From: Morella rubra
Taxonomy: Eukaryota; Streptophyta; Magnoliopsida; Fagales; Myricaceae
Length of the DNA stretch: 64,000 bases
Assembly (NCBI GenBank): GCA_003952965.2
Contig: CM025852.1
Span: 22,786,280-22,850,279 of the forward strand
Direction of reading: 5' to 3'
Positions 32,983 through 45,356 of this stretch are shown here, one piece after another. The stretch's first letter is position 1; each line of letters begins with the position of its first letter. The translations under genes and the position numbers were made by a program. Below the pieces are notes generated by a model. It saw only the letters and a list, made by a program, of their open reading frames with translations, was not told where the DNA came from and made no database searches.

Positions 32983-33854
32983 CTAGTGGTTGAAGATGTT
33001 GAGAAGGGAGACTCTGGTTTTGACTAGACGCCTTGAGAGGTGTTCAAGCGCTTCTTCAAAATTTTGAATGCTCGACTCCAACTCTCCAAGACAGTCCTGC
33101 ACGTTCTCCACTTGCTCGGTGGAATCAGATTGGCTTGTTTTATGATTGATGAGAGATTGCAACGCAGCATCTAGTTTCTCAAATTCATTTGCTTCTTCAT
33201 CTTCACACGTCACTCTTTTGGGATGCACCAGCTTGGAAACCAAAGACCAGCTGCTTGACTTTGATTGCAATTTTGTTCCCACCATGAAGGTCAATAGGGA
33301 TTCAAAGGCCAGGATAGTTGTTTTTTCTACCCCCTTTAACATGGTAACAATGGGCAGAGAGTCATTGCTCTTCTCCTTGAAATTGCTTTGCATTCTCTGC
33401 GAGGCCTTTTGCATTGCCTTTTTCACCACCTTCCTGCAGGTCAAGTATTTTTCAACCTCCTTTGCAAGTTCCATTCTACTGCCCCGTCTTCTGCGCAAAG
33501 TGGATTGAAACTCAAGTATTCTTTCCTTTGTTTGAAGCAAGGCATCTCTTGCAACATTACCCACATCCAAGAGCCTAAGAGATCCATCCAACAGTTCATT
33601 AAACCATTTCTCATTGTGCTTCTTGGCTACAGCTTGACTGAATGGCAACAAGAGCAACTTATCAACACATTCATGCAAATCTTGAAGGCCGTTTAGGTTC
33701 TTGCTTATTGAAGTAGATGACGAAGAGGTTCTTCAGAATCTCTCAATCTGCTCAACTGCTCATTGAATTCTGAAATGAGCGGGCGTGTTCTAGTGGGAAA
33801 GCTGTTAGAGCGAGCATGGTGACGGGATTTTGCGTTGAAAGGAGAGGAAGCCAT
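32983..33854 (-). pseudogene. DUF241-C, single -1 frameshift near the N-terminus
   Basis: DUF241 family protein of unknown function. An open frame of 231 codons runs from 33678 to the stop at 32983, containing ALLQTKERILEFQSTLRRRR, RKVVKKAMQKASQRMQ, TTILAFESLLTFMVGTKLQS and LVKTRVSLLNIFNH. The true start is the ATG at 33854. One base is missing at about 33727 (GAAGAGGTTC against GAAGATGGCTC in copy B), so span 872 equals 291 codons minus one base. Its TATA region is also altered (TTTATAAG, near 33948) and followed by a run of G (33957-33968). Confidence 0.87.
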
Positions 33855-35252
33855 TTTTACCTTCAACCGGAAAGAGGTGATCTTTCAGTTGAATGGACAA
33901 TTGAATTTGGAAGCAATTTGTCTTCCCTTCAGTTGGCATGTGCTCAGTTTATAAGAAGGGGGGGGGGGGAAAACCTTCAAAGAATCAAATATTAAGTAGT
34001 AGAAGATTAATTCAGATGGGAATACTTTCTCCGCTCTGTCTCCCTCTGACCAACTCTCGAACTGATTGTCCATTATTTTAAACTTCTAAAATCACAGGCA
34101 AATTTCTCACAAAGAATCAAATATAACATGCTGCACAACAACTTTATACAAATATGCAGGAAAGGATAGGTGTTGAGACCCTCTGACAATAGAAACCACA
34201 ATATCTGTTTTATCCAGCTTGGCTGCCTGCCTTCCAAGGAGACAATAAGATTAGACCACTCGCGCACACGTGAATATCATTAATTGACCAGGGACTACAT
34301 TCAGGTGGCCATGCATCTCAGCTCCGAAGAAACCCTGATGCAAGCTGGGTGGCTGACCCTCCTTTTCTCAGGAATACCTTTGACTTGAACGTATAACTAC
34401 GTCCAATAATTTGTCTGTTCCCCCTATTTTTTTAGATTACTACATGCTTCTAGGCAGACAAGTGGAATCTCGCCAGTAGTCTCTCCATGAATCCTAACGT
34501 CTTTGATCTGGATCTAAACGTTGTGCCTGCCAATGTTTGCTCGTTGTCCCCCTAACCAAAACTGACCAAATAATAATAAGCAGTACAGACTTGATCCAGT
34601 TTCAAGTCATTAAAGCACACATTAAATACTCTGTCATTTTTTGAGCGATGCAATCATGCATATAATTTGTTGTGCACGAATGGGATTGACATGCTGCTTC
34701 TTTAATGGAGGACTCTAATATATCTCGAGAGGGACATATTATATATGTTTCCGGTTTCCCAATGGATTGGCATGGGAGTTAGAAGGCCGCACGTTCAACC
34801 AGTTATTACGTGTTATTGATGATATATCTGAATCTGAGAGATGAGGCTACGGGAGACAACTTCTTAGTGCCACCTACTGCTAGAATACAATGGCAGAGAG
34901 ATGGTACCACTACCCCTCGCGTGGAGTAAATCATATGATATAATTTCACAAAATTATATGATCATAGCACCTAGGTATACTAGTGTGTTTCTAGAATTTA
35001 GAATATGCCTGGTGATAAGTTAGGGATCTTTTGGAGGGGAAACATTACATAAACATTTCAGAGATTTCTTTTAGATCCAAAACATGATCATGTGCTACTC
35101 ATTGAGCTTTGGAATGAATGTGATTGCTCTTGTCTCCCGGCGCCTGCGCCCTGGGATATATAGCGCTATATGCCAAGGGAAGGAAGGCGCATTTCAAGAG
35201 TCAATTGAACATTCAACTCCGAGGTCTTTGTTGTCTGAGATGAAAATAATGA
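33855..35252. other. Divergent-pair intergenic region of unit C/H
   Basis: Non-coding, 1.4 kb. It corresponds to 13312-14660 of unit B over its full length and ends in the H gene start, so it shows the arrangement before the mobile DNA invaded unit B. Confidence 0.7.
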
Positions 35253-35552
35253 TAGCTGCCTCTCATTTGAACCCACATTCCAACCATTGTCCGTCCATCA
35301 GCTTGCCCTCCAGACCGAACCCTCTCATCGAACAATCCTATGGGCTATGAGCATTTGTGCAGATTAGGTGCTTCTGATGCTTCCTTTTCAACATCATCAC
35401 CATTAAGCAGGAAACGAAGTTGCCTTCAGGATTTGCATGAATGCGTTCGAGATTTGCTTCAGTTGCCCCAAACTCAGACAGCCAAGAAGCACAATGGAGC
35501 ATGCGTACTTAAAGAGCTTTTCGATGGATCCCTCAGGCTCTTGGATGTGTGC
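35253..35552 (+). pseudogene. DUF241-H, frameshifted and 3' truncated
   Basis: Plus-strand DUF241 remnant. An N-terminal piece starts at ATG 35250-35252 or just after (IAASHLNPHSNHCPSISLPS). It then shifts frame at the stop near 35348 into EHLCRLGASDASFSTSSPLS, LQDLHECVRDLLQ and LKELFDGSLRLLDVC. The family sequence ends after LLDVC, at the same point as copy G, and is followed by the same non-coding DNA. Confidence 0.85.
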
Positions 35553-36747
35553 AGGGCAAGATTTATAACGCAGAGTTCATTTTTGTACTCCTCATGCCAT
35601 GAAGGTGCACTTGGACTAATTTAGGGACTGATAAAGGACTATAAATTGATACACGTTTGAGTAAACAGGGGACTAAACTTTATATATGGTGAATTATTTT
35701 CTAGGATATTTATCATGTAAAAGCTGTTAAACCCTGATCATTGTTTCCAAATTCAGATTGAAATTACTTACAATAATGCTTGTCTCTTTCAAAATATGAC
35801 ATAATGTGCTAAATACCAAGGTGATCAAAGTTTGGTTTGTAGAAGTGAAAAAAAGTTATGTGGCAAAACCTCAATATTGAACTCAAAAAGTGTTTAACAA
35901 TATTGCCTACTTGCTGTGGCCTGGACACCAGAAAAAGTAATTGCAGGTGTATAAATATGTCAAAACACAATAGAATACATCAGGTCTTAGCTATCAGAGA
36001 AAAAGAAAAACACGAACAAAAAAGATTTGTAGTAGCAAACAACAGTGCTTAACCAACATGCTTCTCCTATATCATTGACACTGCATCCCATCCCTCATAA
36101 TTGTTGTTTCAGTTGGATATACACCAAACAGAACAAATACGATAAATGCCCATCTACATAAAAAATCTCAAATTTTGAGATGACCAAACATAATAAAAAT
36201 GTAGGCGTTGGACTTTGGCAACTGGATTTCATACACCAGTGTAGATAGAAGAACCAAGTTCTTGTAAGAATTTGTAAACCGGTGGGTGAAAAAGTGTTAG
36301 TCGGACAGACACAAGTATTCTATTACCCAAGAAATCCTCATTGGTGAAAGGCACTCTCAGTGAAGCACATAGCGTTGACACCAGGAAAGAAAAGCTTGAG
36401 TAATTTGTAACTACTGTTCTTGAGGAGTTTATTTCGATAAGTTGTAATGTAGGTCAGTTTGTGGTGGTCAGATTGATATAGATAGTAAAAAGAATATCGA
36501 ATGCCCTGTTTTATTTTGACTTTCTGCGGGAGCTGAGTATAGAATCTGTTATGATGCCAAAGATAGCTAATGTTGATATTCTTTAAATTCAAATGACTTG
36601 ATAGCATTTGCTCTTACTAACTGTTACCTTCTTCTGCTGTCATGAACTGCTGTGAAGTTTGAACTCGCTTGACTATTTAACAGGTACGACACAAGATTAA
36701 AAAAATGCCTAGCACTTGGAATCTCTTAAGGAAAAAAGAATGACTAC
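35553..36747. other. Intergenic, duplicate of 25973-28320
   Basis: No gene recognised. It is collinear with the region after DUF241-G but lacks the DUF4283 LINE. Small frames (35858-36052 and 36338-36607) have no motif and are not conserved as reading frames in the duplicate. Confidence 0.65.
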
Positions 36748-36817
36748 AGTAATGGAACAATTTTTTTAATTTTTAATCAGAAATACTACTTCTTATTCAT
36801 AAGCGAAGACAAGACAG

Positions 36818-36852
<35 letters not shown>

Positions 36853-37126
36853 AGAGTACATGACGAGAAACAGAGAATAAAAGTCAGCAGATAGCTAGAC
36901 AAGCCACCTAAGGAGGATCTGACGCCTCATACAGCCAACACAAATCAGTAAAATGCTCAAAAAAGGAAGGTAAGCCTTCCAGAACAATCTTGGAGGCGGT
37001 CCATCGAGCAAGGTGGTGCGCAGCAAAGTTTGCCCCGCGATTCACAGGCTGAAACTTCCAGGATTCCACAGACACCAACATATGACGGATATCGCTCCCC
37101 ATGTTGTAGACTAAGTAATGAAACAA
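36748..37126 (-). mobile_element. LINE tail with RNase H fragment
   Basis: The target duplication is AGTAATGGAACAA (36748-36760) and AGTAATGAAACAA (37114-37126), one mismatch. The 353-bp insert starts with a T-run, so it lies on the minus strand. It encodes the end of a LINE RNase H domain (WKFQPVNRGANFAAHHLARW, then a stop at 36908). An uninterrupted run of 34 A (36818-36851, plus strand) lies in its 3' untranslated part. The empty site is at 28308-28320. Confidence 0.85.
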
Positions 37127-37208
37127 GTTAACATTCATGCAAAGAGCATATATCAATTGCAGGAGAAACTGCGCTATCAGCAGTGATGCATAATCTTTTC
37201 TTCAAAAA

Positions 37209-39410
37209 CTAAGGATTGATTAAGCGTTTAGTTTCACCACAGCCCATAATAGACTTGGGTAACTTTCCCACCTTCTCTACCCCAGCTTCAAACACAATTC
37301 CCATACCCATAAACAAGTGAGGCTCAATATGACAATGAAATATCCAGACGCCAGGATTATCGGTCCGAACCCTCAAAGCGGTCCATCCATATGGATATAG
37401 AGGCACCGTATTCTTCATGATTGGATTGACGAGGTTGAACCCCTTTGGATCATTTACCATGTCAAATTTCGTTCCATTACCGAAGCCTAAGACCCAGAAA
37501 TCATGGCCATGCATATGCCACGGATGTGTCTCGCTGTTCCCTGTGGTCATGCTGTTTGCATTTTGCAGTATAATATCCACTGTGGAATTGAATTTTATAC
37601 TGTAAATGGCATTGCTCGAAGTGGTATTTACATTGTCATGGACACTGTATATATCGTAATTCTCAACGTCATAGCTGTCCGGAGGCGGGTTTTGGTCGAA
37701 GGCGCCGTTGAAATTTTGTTTTAGTGAAATGAGGTAAGGGGTGGCAGGAAGAGTCAGAGATCTGTTGTTTAAAGACCAGTGGTAATAACCATTGATTTTA
37801 TTTTGTGTGTTCAGAAGCACAATCATCCTGTCAGATCTGGGAGGGGGACTGTGAACAAAGTCATGGTGGGCTTTGATGGCACGGCTCTGAGCCAATTGTG
37901 AAGCGGTATCGTTCCATAGAGGGCCCGTGGTTGGAACTGTTGGAGGCTTTTTATGGCGATGGTTTGGATAGTAATTGAAGATGGCTAGACCCGTTGGGGT
38001 TGAGGGTTTTCGGCCGACAACGTTTGCGGTTATCCAATAGTTTCTTGAAGAGTCTTGGTCCGCTTTTACTAGGACAGAGTATGTCTCACCGGAATTTATG
38101 TACAGGTGCTTTGTTTCAAATGGCTCGACATAGTTCCCATCAGCTTCAACGACAGTCATATTGTGGCCCTGGGTGAGAAAATCTATCACCATTTTGATAT
38201 TTATTCTGTAACGCATTTTAGATAATTGGAGTATGCATCGGGTTGGAGGAAATTAATTACCTCAATTTCAAAGCTCATAGCTGAGAGAGAAGCCAAGCTG
38301 CCAATCCTTAGCCTGTATCTTCCTCCAGGGACTACAGTCAAAGAATAGGGAGAACATTCTGGATTTTTAGCATTACAGACTGAAGAATCTAAGAGAGAGC
38401 AATTGAACCTTCCTTTTCCATTTATCAGAAGTGACTGAAAAGTAAATCAGGGTATAAAATTAGCATCGAAAGCAACGGCTATCTTTTTCTCTATCGTATA
38501 TGTCAGTCTGTGGCATCAGGCCTGAGCTTGTTACCTGTGGCTCTCCAACCCAACCAAAGGGTATGGAAGATAAGCCAGTGGCTTGTTCGTAAGTGCTGGC
38601 GTGGTACCAATCTTTAAGGATGATGCTTCGATCATGATCATAGACAAAAGGCTCTAACACTCCATCGGGTACTGATACGATAATGAATCCATACAGCCCT
38701 GCTGTTAATTGCATTCCGTAATGCGCATGATATAGATATGTCCCCGCCTGCATATTCATGGTATTGCTCTACTAAAAAGAAAAACAAAACAAAACAAGCA
38801 GGCCGAAAGAGCAGTACTGCATCTGCAGAAGTGCAAGGATCTTTTTGCATTGGTTGCTAATTTAAGAACTTACTTTATCAACTACAAACTTGTAAATGAA
38901 GGTATCTCCAGGCATAATGGGACATTGAGTCACCGCTTCAGTTCCATCACTCCAAGGTGTTCCAATCTGCGCCCGAGCACACGCAAACAAAATTGCCTTA
39001 CAAAACTAAAACTCAAAGGTCTCAACAATTAAGAAGGATTCCCACGCTTCTTCTTTTGTTCTTCGCTGGCCAGTGACTGCAAGAGAGATCACTTAACAAT
39101 AAAAGGGACAATGGAACATGACTACCTGTCGGATCCCATGCCAATGGACTGCAACATTCTCTGAGAACAAGGCGTTGTTCAGCTCAACAACGATTGTATC
39201 CCCTTGTTGCGCATGGATTGTTGGCCCCGGAGATTCCCCGTTGATTGTTATAGCTAGCTTCTTGTAGCAGTCGGGAGACTTATAGCCATAGTTGACCTCC
39301 CATTTGTGACGGTGGGTTACTGCCTCAACATTACTACTTAGAACAGCGATTAAAGACAAGGCCAGCAAACACGTAAAGAAAGAACTTTTTGAGTGTAAAG
39401 CCTGAACCAT
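37209..39410 (-). CDS. L-ascorbate oxidase (complete, five exons)
   Basis: Apoplastic multicopper oxidase that oxidises ascorbate to monodehydroascorbate while reducing oxygen to water. Five exons joined at GT-AG sites: 39126-39410, 38874-38966, 38535-38747, 38261-38434 and 37209-38168, giving 574 aa, the usual family length. A signal peptide occupies about residues 1-30 ([16 protein letters not shown]). Copper ligands are all present: HWHG in exon 1, YLYHAHYG in exon 3, [14 protein letters not shown] and [13 protein letters not shown] in the last exon. The C-terminus is GETKRLINP. An in-frame ATG 11 codons upstream (39443) exists, but the start at 39410 matches the left-edge copy. No break was found. 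It is the only complete member of the three ascorbate oxidase copies visible here. Confidence 0.93.
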
Positions 39411-39510
39411 TTTTGGAGTTCCTAGAGCTTTTAGAAAGCTCACTGAAGCTACAAAGTAAGTGAACTATCCAGAAAGTTTGTATGAATCTTCATTACTAGA
39501 TAGGTCTCCG

Positions 39511-39522
39511 ATATATATATAT
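39511..39522 (-). promoter_or_regulatory. TATA box of the complete ascorbate oxidase
   Basis: ATATATATATAT lies about 100 bases upstream of the ATG at 39410, in the same place as in the left-edge gene. Confidence 0.5.
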
Positions 39523-40859
39523 AGGAAGTGTGCCCAAGTTCGGCTGATCAATCAATCAGGACGAGAGTTCTACTCTTAAAAATGATATAGGGATCTTTGA
39601 GCCCTCAAATTTAAGCAGCTTGTGGAACTCATATACTAGTAGCTTATTTAATTACTTGTTCTTTTTCCCTAGGCACATGCATGGCCGCCAATTAGAATCA
39701 AAATTTATTAATGATACAGACTAGACCGTTGATGGGGATACGTTACAAGGTACTCATAAAATATAAGCTAAATGATAGAAGCTATTGGACCGACATATAT
39801 GTGGACCACATGCTCTCTCTCTCTCTCTTTTGTTTCTTCACTATCTGGAAGGACCAAATGCAGCAGCCTGATCGTTTGTTTAAGGTCAATGTGTTGAAAC
39901 TTGAACAGCTTGTGGAGCACATGCTCAATGTATAAACTAAGAGCCAAGAGGTTTTGAAATCAGAAATCGAGCTTTGAGGTTGAAAGCTCAACGTATAAGC
40001 TAAACGCCAAGAGGCACCTAGGCTAAGTTTTTCAAAATAAACCATTTTGGGGGAGAACCTGATCAAAAGTTTATCAAAATGATGATTCAGAGAGAAAGAA
40101 AGAAAGAAAGAAGAAGATTGGAGAGCATATGCTTATACACTCAAGTGCGTTTTATACAAGCAACGACGATCCTCTAACGAGATTACAACTTAAGTAACAC
40201 TAAACAATTATGCGTAAGAGAGAACCTCCTCCCAAGACCTAACTAAACCTAGCTCTCCTCTGGCATCAAGTAAGGAGGGAATGGAGTGGTCGACGCTAAT
40301 TAGGGTTTGCTCCAACATTTATATATACAGCAGCATTCATCTTGATCTTCTTCAATACCATCCTTAAAACCTCGACAGTACAAATTAAAGTTCCAAGTAC
40401 AAATGAAACGGAATAGGGTACTGATCCAACTTGGCCAAGAAAAGGGAAGTACAACGCAAATGCAATGAAGTCGTACTCTTTCATAAAGTAGATGCATCTG
40501 GTTCCACAAATTTTATTTTAATGTAGGAGCAAGCAGTCAAGTCAAGGTATCCCGTTATGATCTCTTAATTTGAATCCTTCCTATCTCTCAAGTTTTTAAT
40601 TAAATGCAACGTTACTCTTGATTATATTAAGACAATATTGTCTTTTAATTTATTAATTTTGCTTGTTGCCTGTGGAAAACACCGTTCAAAAACCGTTGAT
40701 CCTTGAGTATTTCTCAAGTCTATAGAGTAGTTTATTCAGGGAAAAGCGTTTGCTTTTTGTTATTTTGAATGTTGCAACCGTTGGGTAACGAACCTAAAAT
40801 GATGGCCGACAAGATCTGCTACGTCACCATCTTATCTCAGGAGACGATCATAAGAAGTA
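39523..40859. other. Intergenic upstream of ascorbate oxidase
   Basis: Contains a CT run (about 39812-39829), a GAAA run (about 40093-40110) and a short stretch near 39775-39805 similar to the 2.4-2.8 kb tandem repeat. No gene was recognised. Confidence 0.5.
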
Positions 40860-41930
40860 TACTCTAAAAATCATTATTCTAGATAATTCTTATTTAGATC
40901 CCACATGTTTATATTTATTATATTAGGTAATATATTGTGACATAGGTTACACGATTATTATGAGTGACATTGTAGAAAAGTCATGCCAATGGTTAATGAA
41001 TCAAAGGCAGGGAGTATGACTTTTTGGTTCCTTGTACACTTGATATTTTGTTCTAGACCAAGGTACATATTTATGTACAATAGGTCTATACTCGTTGTGC
41101 CTCTATTAATAGGATGATGTACTCAGTCATCGAGGTGGTGACCTTAAGCAAACGAGTGGGTGCACTGTAAGAGTACATGCACTGAATAAGATCAAATATG
41201 GATACCTTCTGGAAGTGATCATTGATGTTGATAAGTATTCAGCACAATTTGTTTATGATATCCTTAGACCTGAGAGGTTTGTGCAAATTTGTTATTGTGT
41301 ACTTGTACTCTGACCGAGTCATTCAGTAATGATCTTTCTAGGTTAAATATTCCAAACAACGTGGGGTCTTGTGCATGATGAATGAGTTTGTATAAATGCT
41401 CAATAAGGAATTCACCAGTCTCTTTGTGAGATAGTATATTCTCGTATATCTGTATAGGGTTGGACTCGAGAAAAAAGAAATCTCCAGCCAAACGAATTTT
41501 ATGAAAATATTTTTTGAAATTAATATATAATATATATTTATTTGTGAAATTATTTTGGAAACAATTTGAGAGTCCAACAAGTTACAAATTATAAAATTAA
41601 GAATTATATGAATTAGAGATTTTATCAATGATAATATTCCGGTCCTATTAGCTCATATGGAATATAGTATGGTGGAAGGATAAATAAACGATTATAATTG
41701 TTAGCAAAAAGGGATTTCACAAATCAATCTCAAATTTCGGGGGTGAATTGTAATATGTTGATGGACATGATTACAATTAGTAGAAGCCTAAAATTTGGAA
41801 TAAAAGAATATAAGGGAATTAATAGAAAAAGAGTTTTTCCATGTGATCCTACGCCGAAATCTGAAATCCCTAACGATCTCACATATTATCACAGCTAGGG
41901 TTTTCATATATAAGGATAACTATGAGATAG
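40860..41930 (+). repeat. LTR-like dispersed repeat, inverted partner of 1309-2370
   Basis: It carries TCTAGACCAAGGTACATAT, TGGGGTCTTGTGCATGATGA and TAGTAGAAGCC-type landmarks that match 1309-2370 in reverse complement. A TATATAAG box (about 41909) near the right end suggests a retrotransposon LTR on +. Open frames inside (for example 41698-41898) are repeat-derived. Confidence 0.5.
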
Positions 41931-42983
41931 TCTACCCTAATTGTTAGTTTTCAGAGTTGGCCATCAGAACTCAAAAAACCCTACGACAGTTGCGAGCATG
42001 GAGAGGAATGAGACAGAACATTTGGGCTGCTATTGTAGAATTCTCGAGACTGTGAGATCGACAAGAACCTAAAGATTATTGAAGAATTCTCGGAGAACAA
42101 AGAAAATTGGTAAGTTAATTTTCCGCAGTTGTAACTTTCAACGATTTGGTCCACTTTCTCAAGATTTGATGTCCTTAAGAATGCCACGTCAATTAATGAA
42201 GCTTGACTGGAGCTAGCTCGGCTTCTCTTGGAGCCGGTTAGGAGTGAGTCATGCCCTCATTTTTTCCTTTCTCATCGTATTGGTCGCGACTCTAACTATA
42301 AGTAGCATAGGTTGTTACCTAAGGTCCTCAATTCAAATTTTCTTTAATGATATATTTAAAGAAATTTAATATTAAGACCTAAAAAACTTAAAGTTAGTAT
42401 ATTGATTGAGGAGGCCTATTAAATCTCCTTAATCGAAGGAGCATTAATTTTTCACTTTTTGTTGTATTTATAAATTAGTTTCCATTCAACATATAAAACT
42501 TTATAATTTAAAGATATTAATTGCAATTAATTCAAAGAAACTCTATAAAGTCTCACCCATGAATATAATTCAATCTCTTTAATGAAAACTCCTATAAAAT
42601 CTCCTTGAGCATAGCTTTTCATATCCAGATTAACATTTTTTTTTTGCCTGTACACCTAAATTTATTTATTAAAGGGCTTATAATCTTAATCTTTAAACTT
42701 ACTTGAGACAATATCTCTTAAGTACCAAACATGCCGAAAATCCCTCTCTCAACCATTCTTTTTTTTATTCTTATCATTTTCTGGTTGCTTGACAATATCT
42801 CTTAAGTACCAAACATGCCGAAATCCCTCTCTCAACCATTCTGTTTTTTAATCTTATCATTTTCTAGTTGCTTATCAACTCTTATCATTATTTTTACTGT
42901 AGTTTTATTTTAAGTTTGATGTTTGTGTTTATTTTAGTTTCATTATTCTGTTTTATAATAATGTATTGAAAATACTATAAATA

Positions 42984-43199
42984 TTGTTGCTTTATAGGAA
43001 AGAAAGAAGTTTTTCAAAATTAAAACTTGTAAAATCCTATTTAAGATCAACTATGACGCAAGAAAATGAATTAACAATATTATCAATTGAAAATGATATA
43101 TTAACAAATTTAGAATATAAGACTTTGATAAGTAATTTTGTATCTCAAAAAGTTAGAAGAATACGTTTTAACTCTATTTTATTAATATTTTATTTTTAA
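42984..43199 (+). pseudogene. hAT transposase C-terminal fragment
   Basis: The frame reads ERSFSKLKLVKSYLRSTMTQ, then LTILSIENDILTNLEYKTLI and FVSQKVRRI. This is the C-terminal dimerisation segment of the DUF4371/TTF-type hAT family (ZMYM1-like in plants). The flanking AT-rich DNA (42300-42980) shows no further domain. It differs from the relic at 15 kb and comes from another subfamily. Confidence 0.7.
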
Positions 43200-44474
43200 A
43201 ATATATTATTTTATAAATTATTATAAAAAGCCTCACTTTGAGGTTTTGCCTAAAACTCTAATTACCTTAGAGCCACCCCTGACCGGTCGGGCCACTTAAA
43301 TTTATCTACTGTCAGTGCTCTGATTGGTACAGCAAAAAGGCACCTTATATCTTTATTTTCCCCCAAATCCCCCTATTCTGAACCCTAACTTCTAAATCCC
43401 CCCAACATCTTTACAGAGGTTTGTCATTTTTTTTCCTATTGATTTACAAGTCGATGACGTGGTCCAACCACATACCTTGAAAATCATCTTTTCTTGTTGA
43501 TCTACAAGTCCACCTCAATGATGTGGTCCGACCACAATTTTTACAGCCACTATTTTGAAGGGGGTGGGGGAATGGACGAACCTCTGCAAAGATGCGGGAT
43601 TTAGGGTTCAAAACGGAGGGTTTTTTGGGAAAATAATGATATTAGGAGTGTTCCCGTTGTTGTACCAATCAGAGCATTGGTCGCACATAAATTTAAGTGG
43701 TTCAACCGGTACGACGAGAGAGGCGAAAAAAGGGAACCTAGCTCGCACCTGGCCGGCTCCATGAGAAGTCGAGTCGAGTTGGTGCGCACCAGGCCTCATT
43801 AATTGACATGACACCCTCATGAGCTCAAGATCTCGAGGAAACAATCGAGACCGTAAGTCTTGAGAGGTTTGGAGAGTATGCTCGGACCGAATCCTTTCCC
43901 TCTTATTTCTGCCCCTAATGTTAGAAAATGATTAGGTTGATTGCTGACAGGTCGAAAGAGTTGGCTGTCCCTCAAAGAGAAACATTCAAGCATTTTAATT
44001 GCAAAACAAATAAGAATATTTGAGAGTCATGTGATTAACTATCTTTTATTTTAGATCAGTAGTTGAAGTTCAGTGAGACATCTGGAATCTTGACACTCTG
44101 TGATCGTTATTAAATGCTTACCACTATAATGTGGCCCAGCAACCCAAGTTTTTGTGTCGATCCAGTAAAATTGATTTACTTTTTATTTTAGGAAACTTTT
44201 AGACTGGACCAGACTTTGGAGCTGAAAAGATGCATACCGCATTTTGATATCCGGTATTCCAGAATTAATTGAGATCTTGCACTACGAACTGTTTCTGTAG
44301 GAAGAGAGTTCAGTAGGAAACATAAGTCCGAATTATATTTGGAAAAGAGAGAAATTTGATGTAGAATCAGAAGAGAAAATTACATCTCTTAGTTCATGTA
44401 CAGGTATAGCATTGGAAGATATACATTTTTGTAGTAATTCACAGACAAAAATGGATTCCCCTTATGATTTTTGG
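43200..44474. other. Intergenic and 3' flank of DUF241-E
   Basis: No gene at 43200-43930. The part 43940-44474 resembles the 3' flanks of DUF241-A, -B and -C (for example CACAGACAAAAATGGATTCCC near 44441). Confidence 0.55.
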
Positions 44475-45356
44475 TTAGTGGTTGAAGATGTCGAGAAGGG
44501 AAACTCTGGTTTCTAGTAGACGCCTAGAGAGGCATTCAAGCACCTCTTCAAAATCTTGAATGCTTGACTCCAACTTTGCCAGACAGTTCTGCACATTCTC
44601 CACAAGCACGGTGTAATCAGATTTGCTTGTCTTGTCGCTGATGAGAGATTGTAAAGCTGCATCCACCTTCTCAAACTCATTTGCATATGTTTCTTCGTCT
44701 TCACATGCTACTCTTTTGGGATGCATCAGCTTGGAAACCAAAGACCGGCTGCTTGCCTTTGATTGCAATTTTGGTCCTGCTGTGAAGGCCAACATGGATT
44801 TGAAGGCCGTGAGAGTCACTGCTTGTACCTCCTTTAACATGCTAACAATGGGCGCTAGACAATCATTGTTCATGTCATTGAAGTTAGTTTGCATCCCCTT
44901 TATGGCCTTCTACATTGCCTTTTTGACCACCTTCCTGGAGGTCAAGTATTTTTCCCCCTCCTTTGCAAGCTCCATTTTACTGCCCTGTCTTCTGCGCAGA
45001 ATTGATTGTAAATCACGTGTGAATTCCTTTGTTTGAAGCAAGGCATCTCTTGAAGTACTACATACATCCAAGAGCCTAAGAGATCCATCCAATAGTTCAT
45101 TAACCCATTTCTCTTGCTGCTCATGGGCTACAGCTTGAGTGAACGGCAACAAGAGCAACTTATCGACACAATCATACAAATCTTGAAGGCCGTTTAGTTT
45201 CTCGCTTATTGAAGTAGATGACGACGAGGTTGCTTCAGAATCTCTCAATCTGTTCAATTGCTCATTGAATTCTGAAATGATCGGGTGTGTTCTGGTGGCC
45301 AAGCTGTTAGAGCAAGCATGGTGGTGGGATTTTTGGTTGAAAGGAGAGGCAGCCAT
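44475..45356 (-). pseudogene. DUF241-E, one in-frame stop, otherwise full length
   Basis: DUF241 family, function unknown. From ATG 45356 to stop 44475 the frame is uninterrupted (293 residues expected) except for TAG at 44912-44910. That codon replaces the Gln of the conserved KKAMQK segment (CAG to TAG, one transition). N-terminal landmarks are NGLQDLYDCVDKLLLLPF and WVNELLDGSLRLLDVC. C-terminal landmarks are SRSLVSKLMHPKRVACEDEE and LETRVSLLDIFNH. It is the most diverged minus-strand copy and partner of the intact copy F. Confidence 0.88.
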
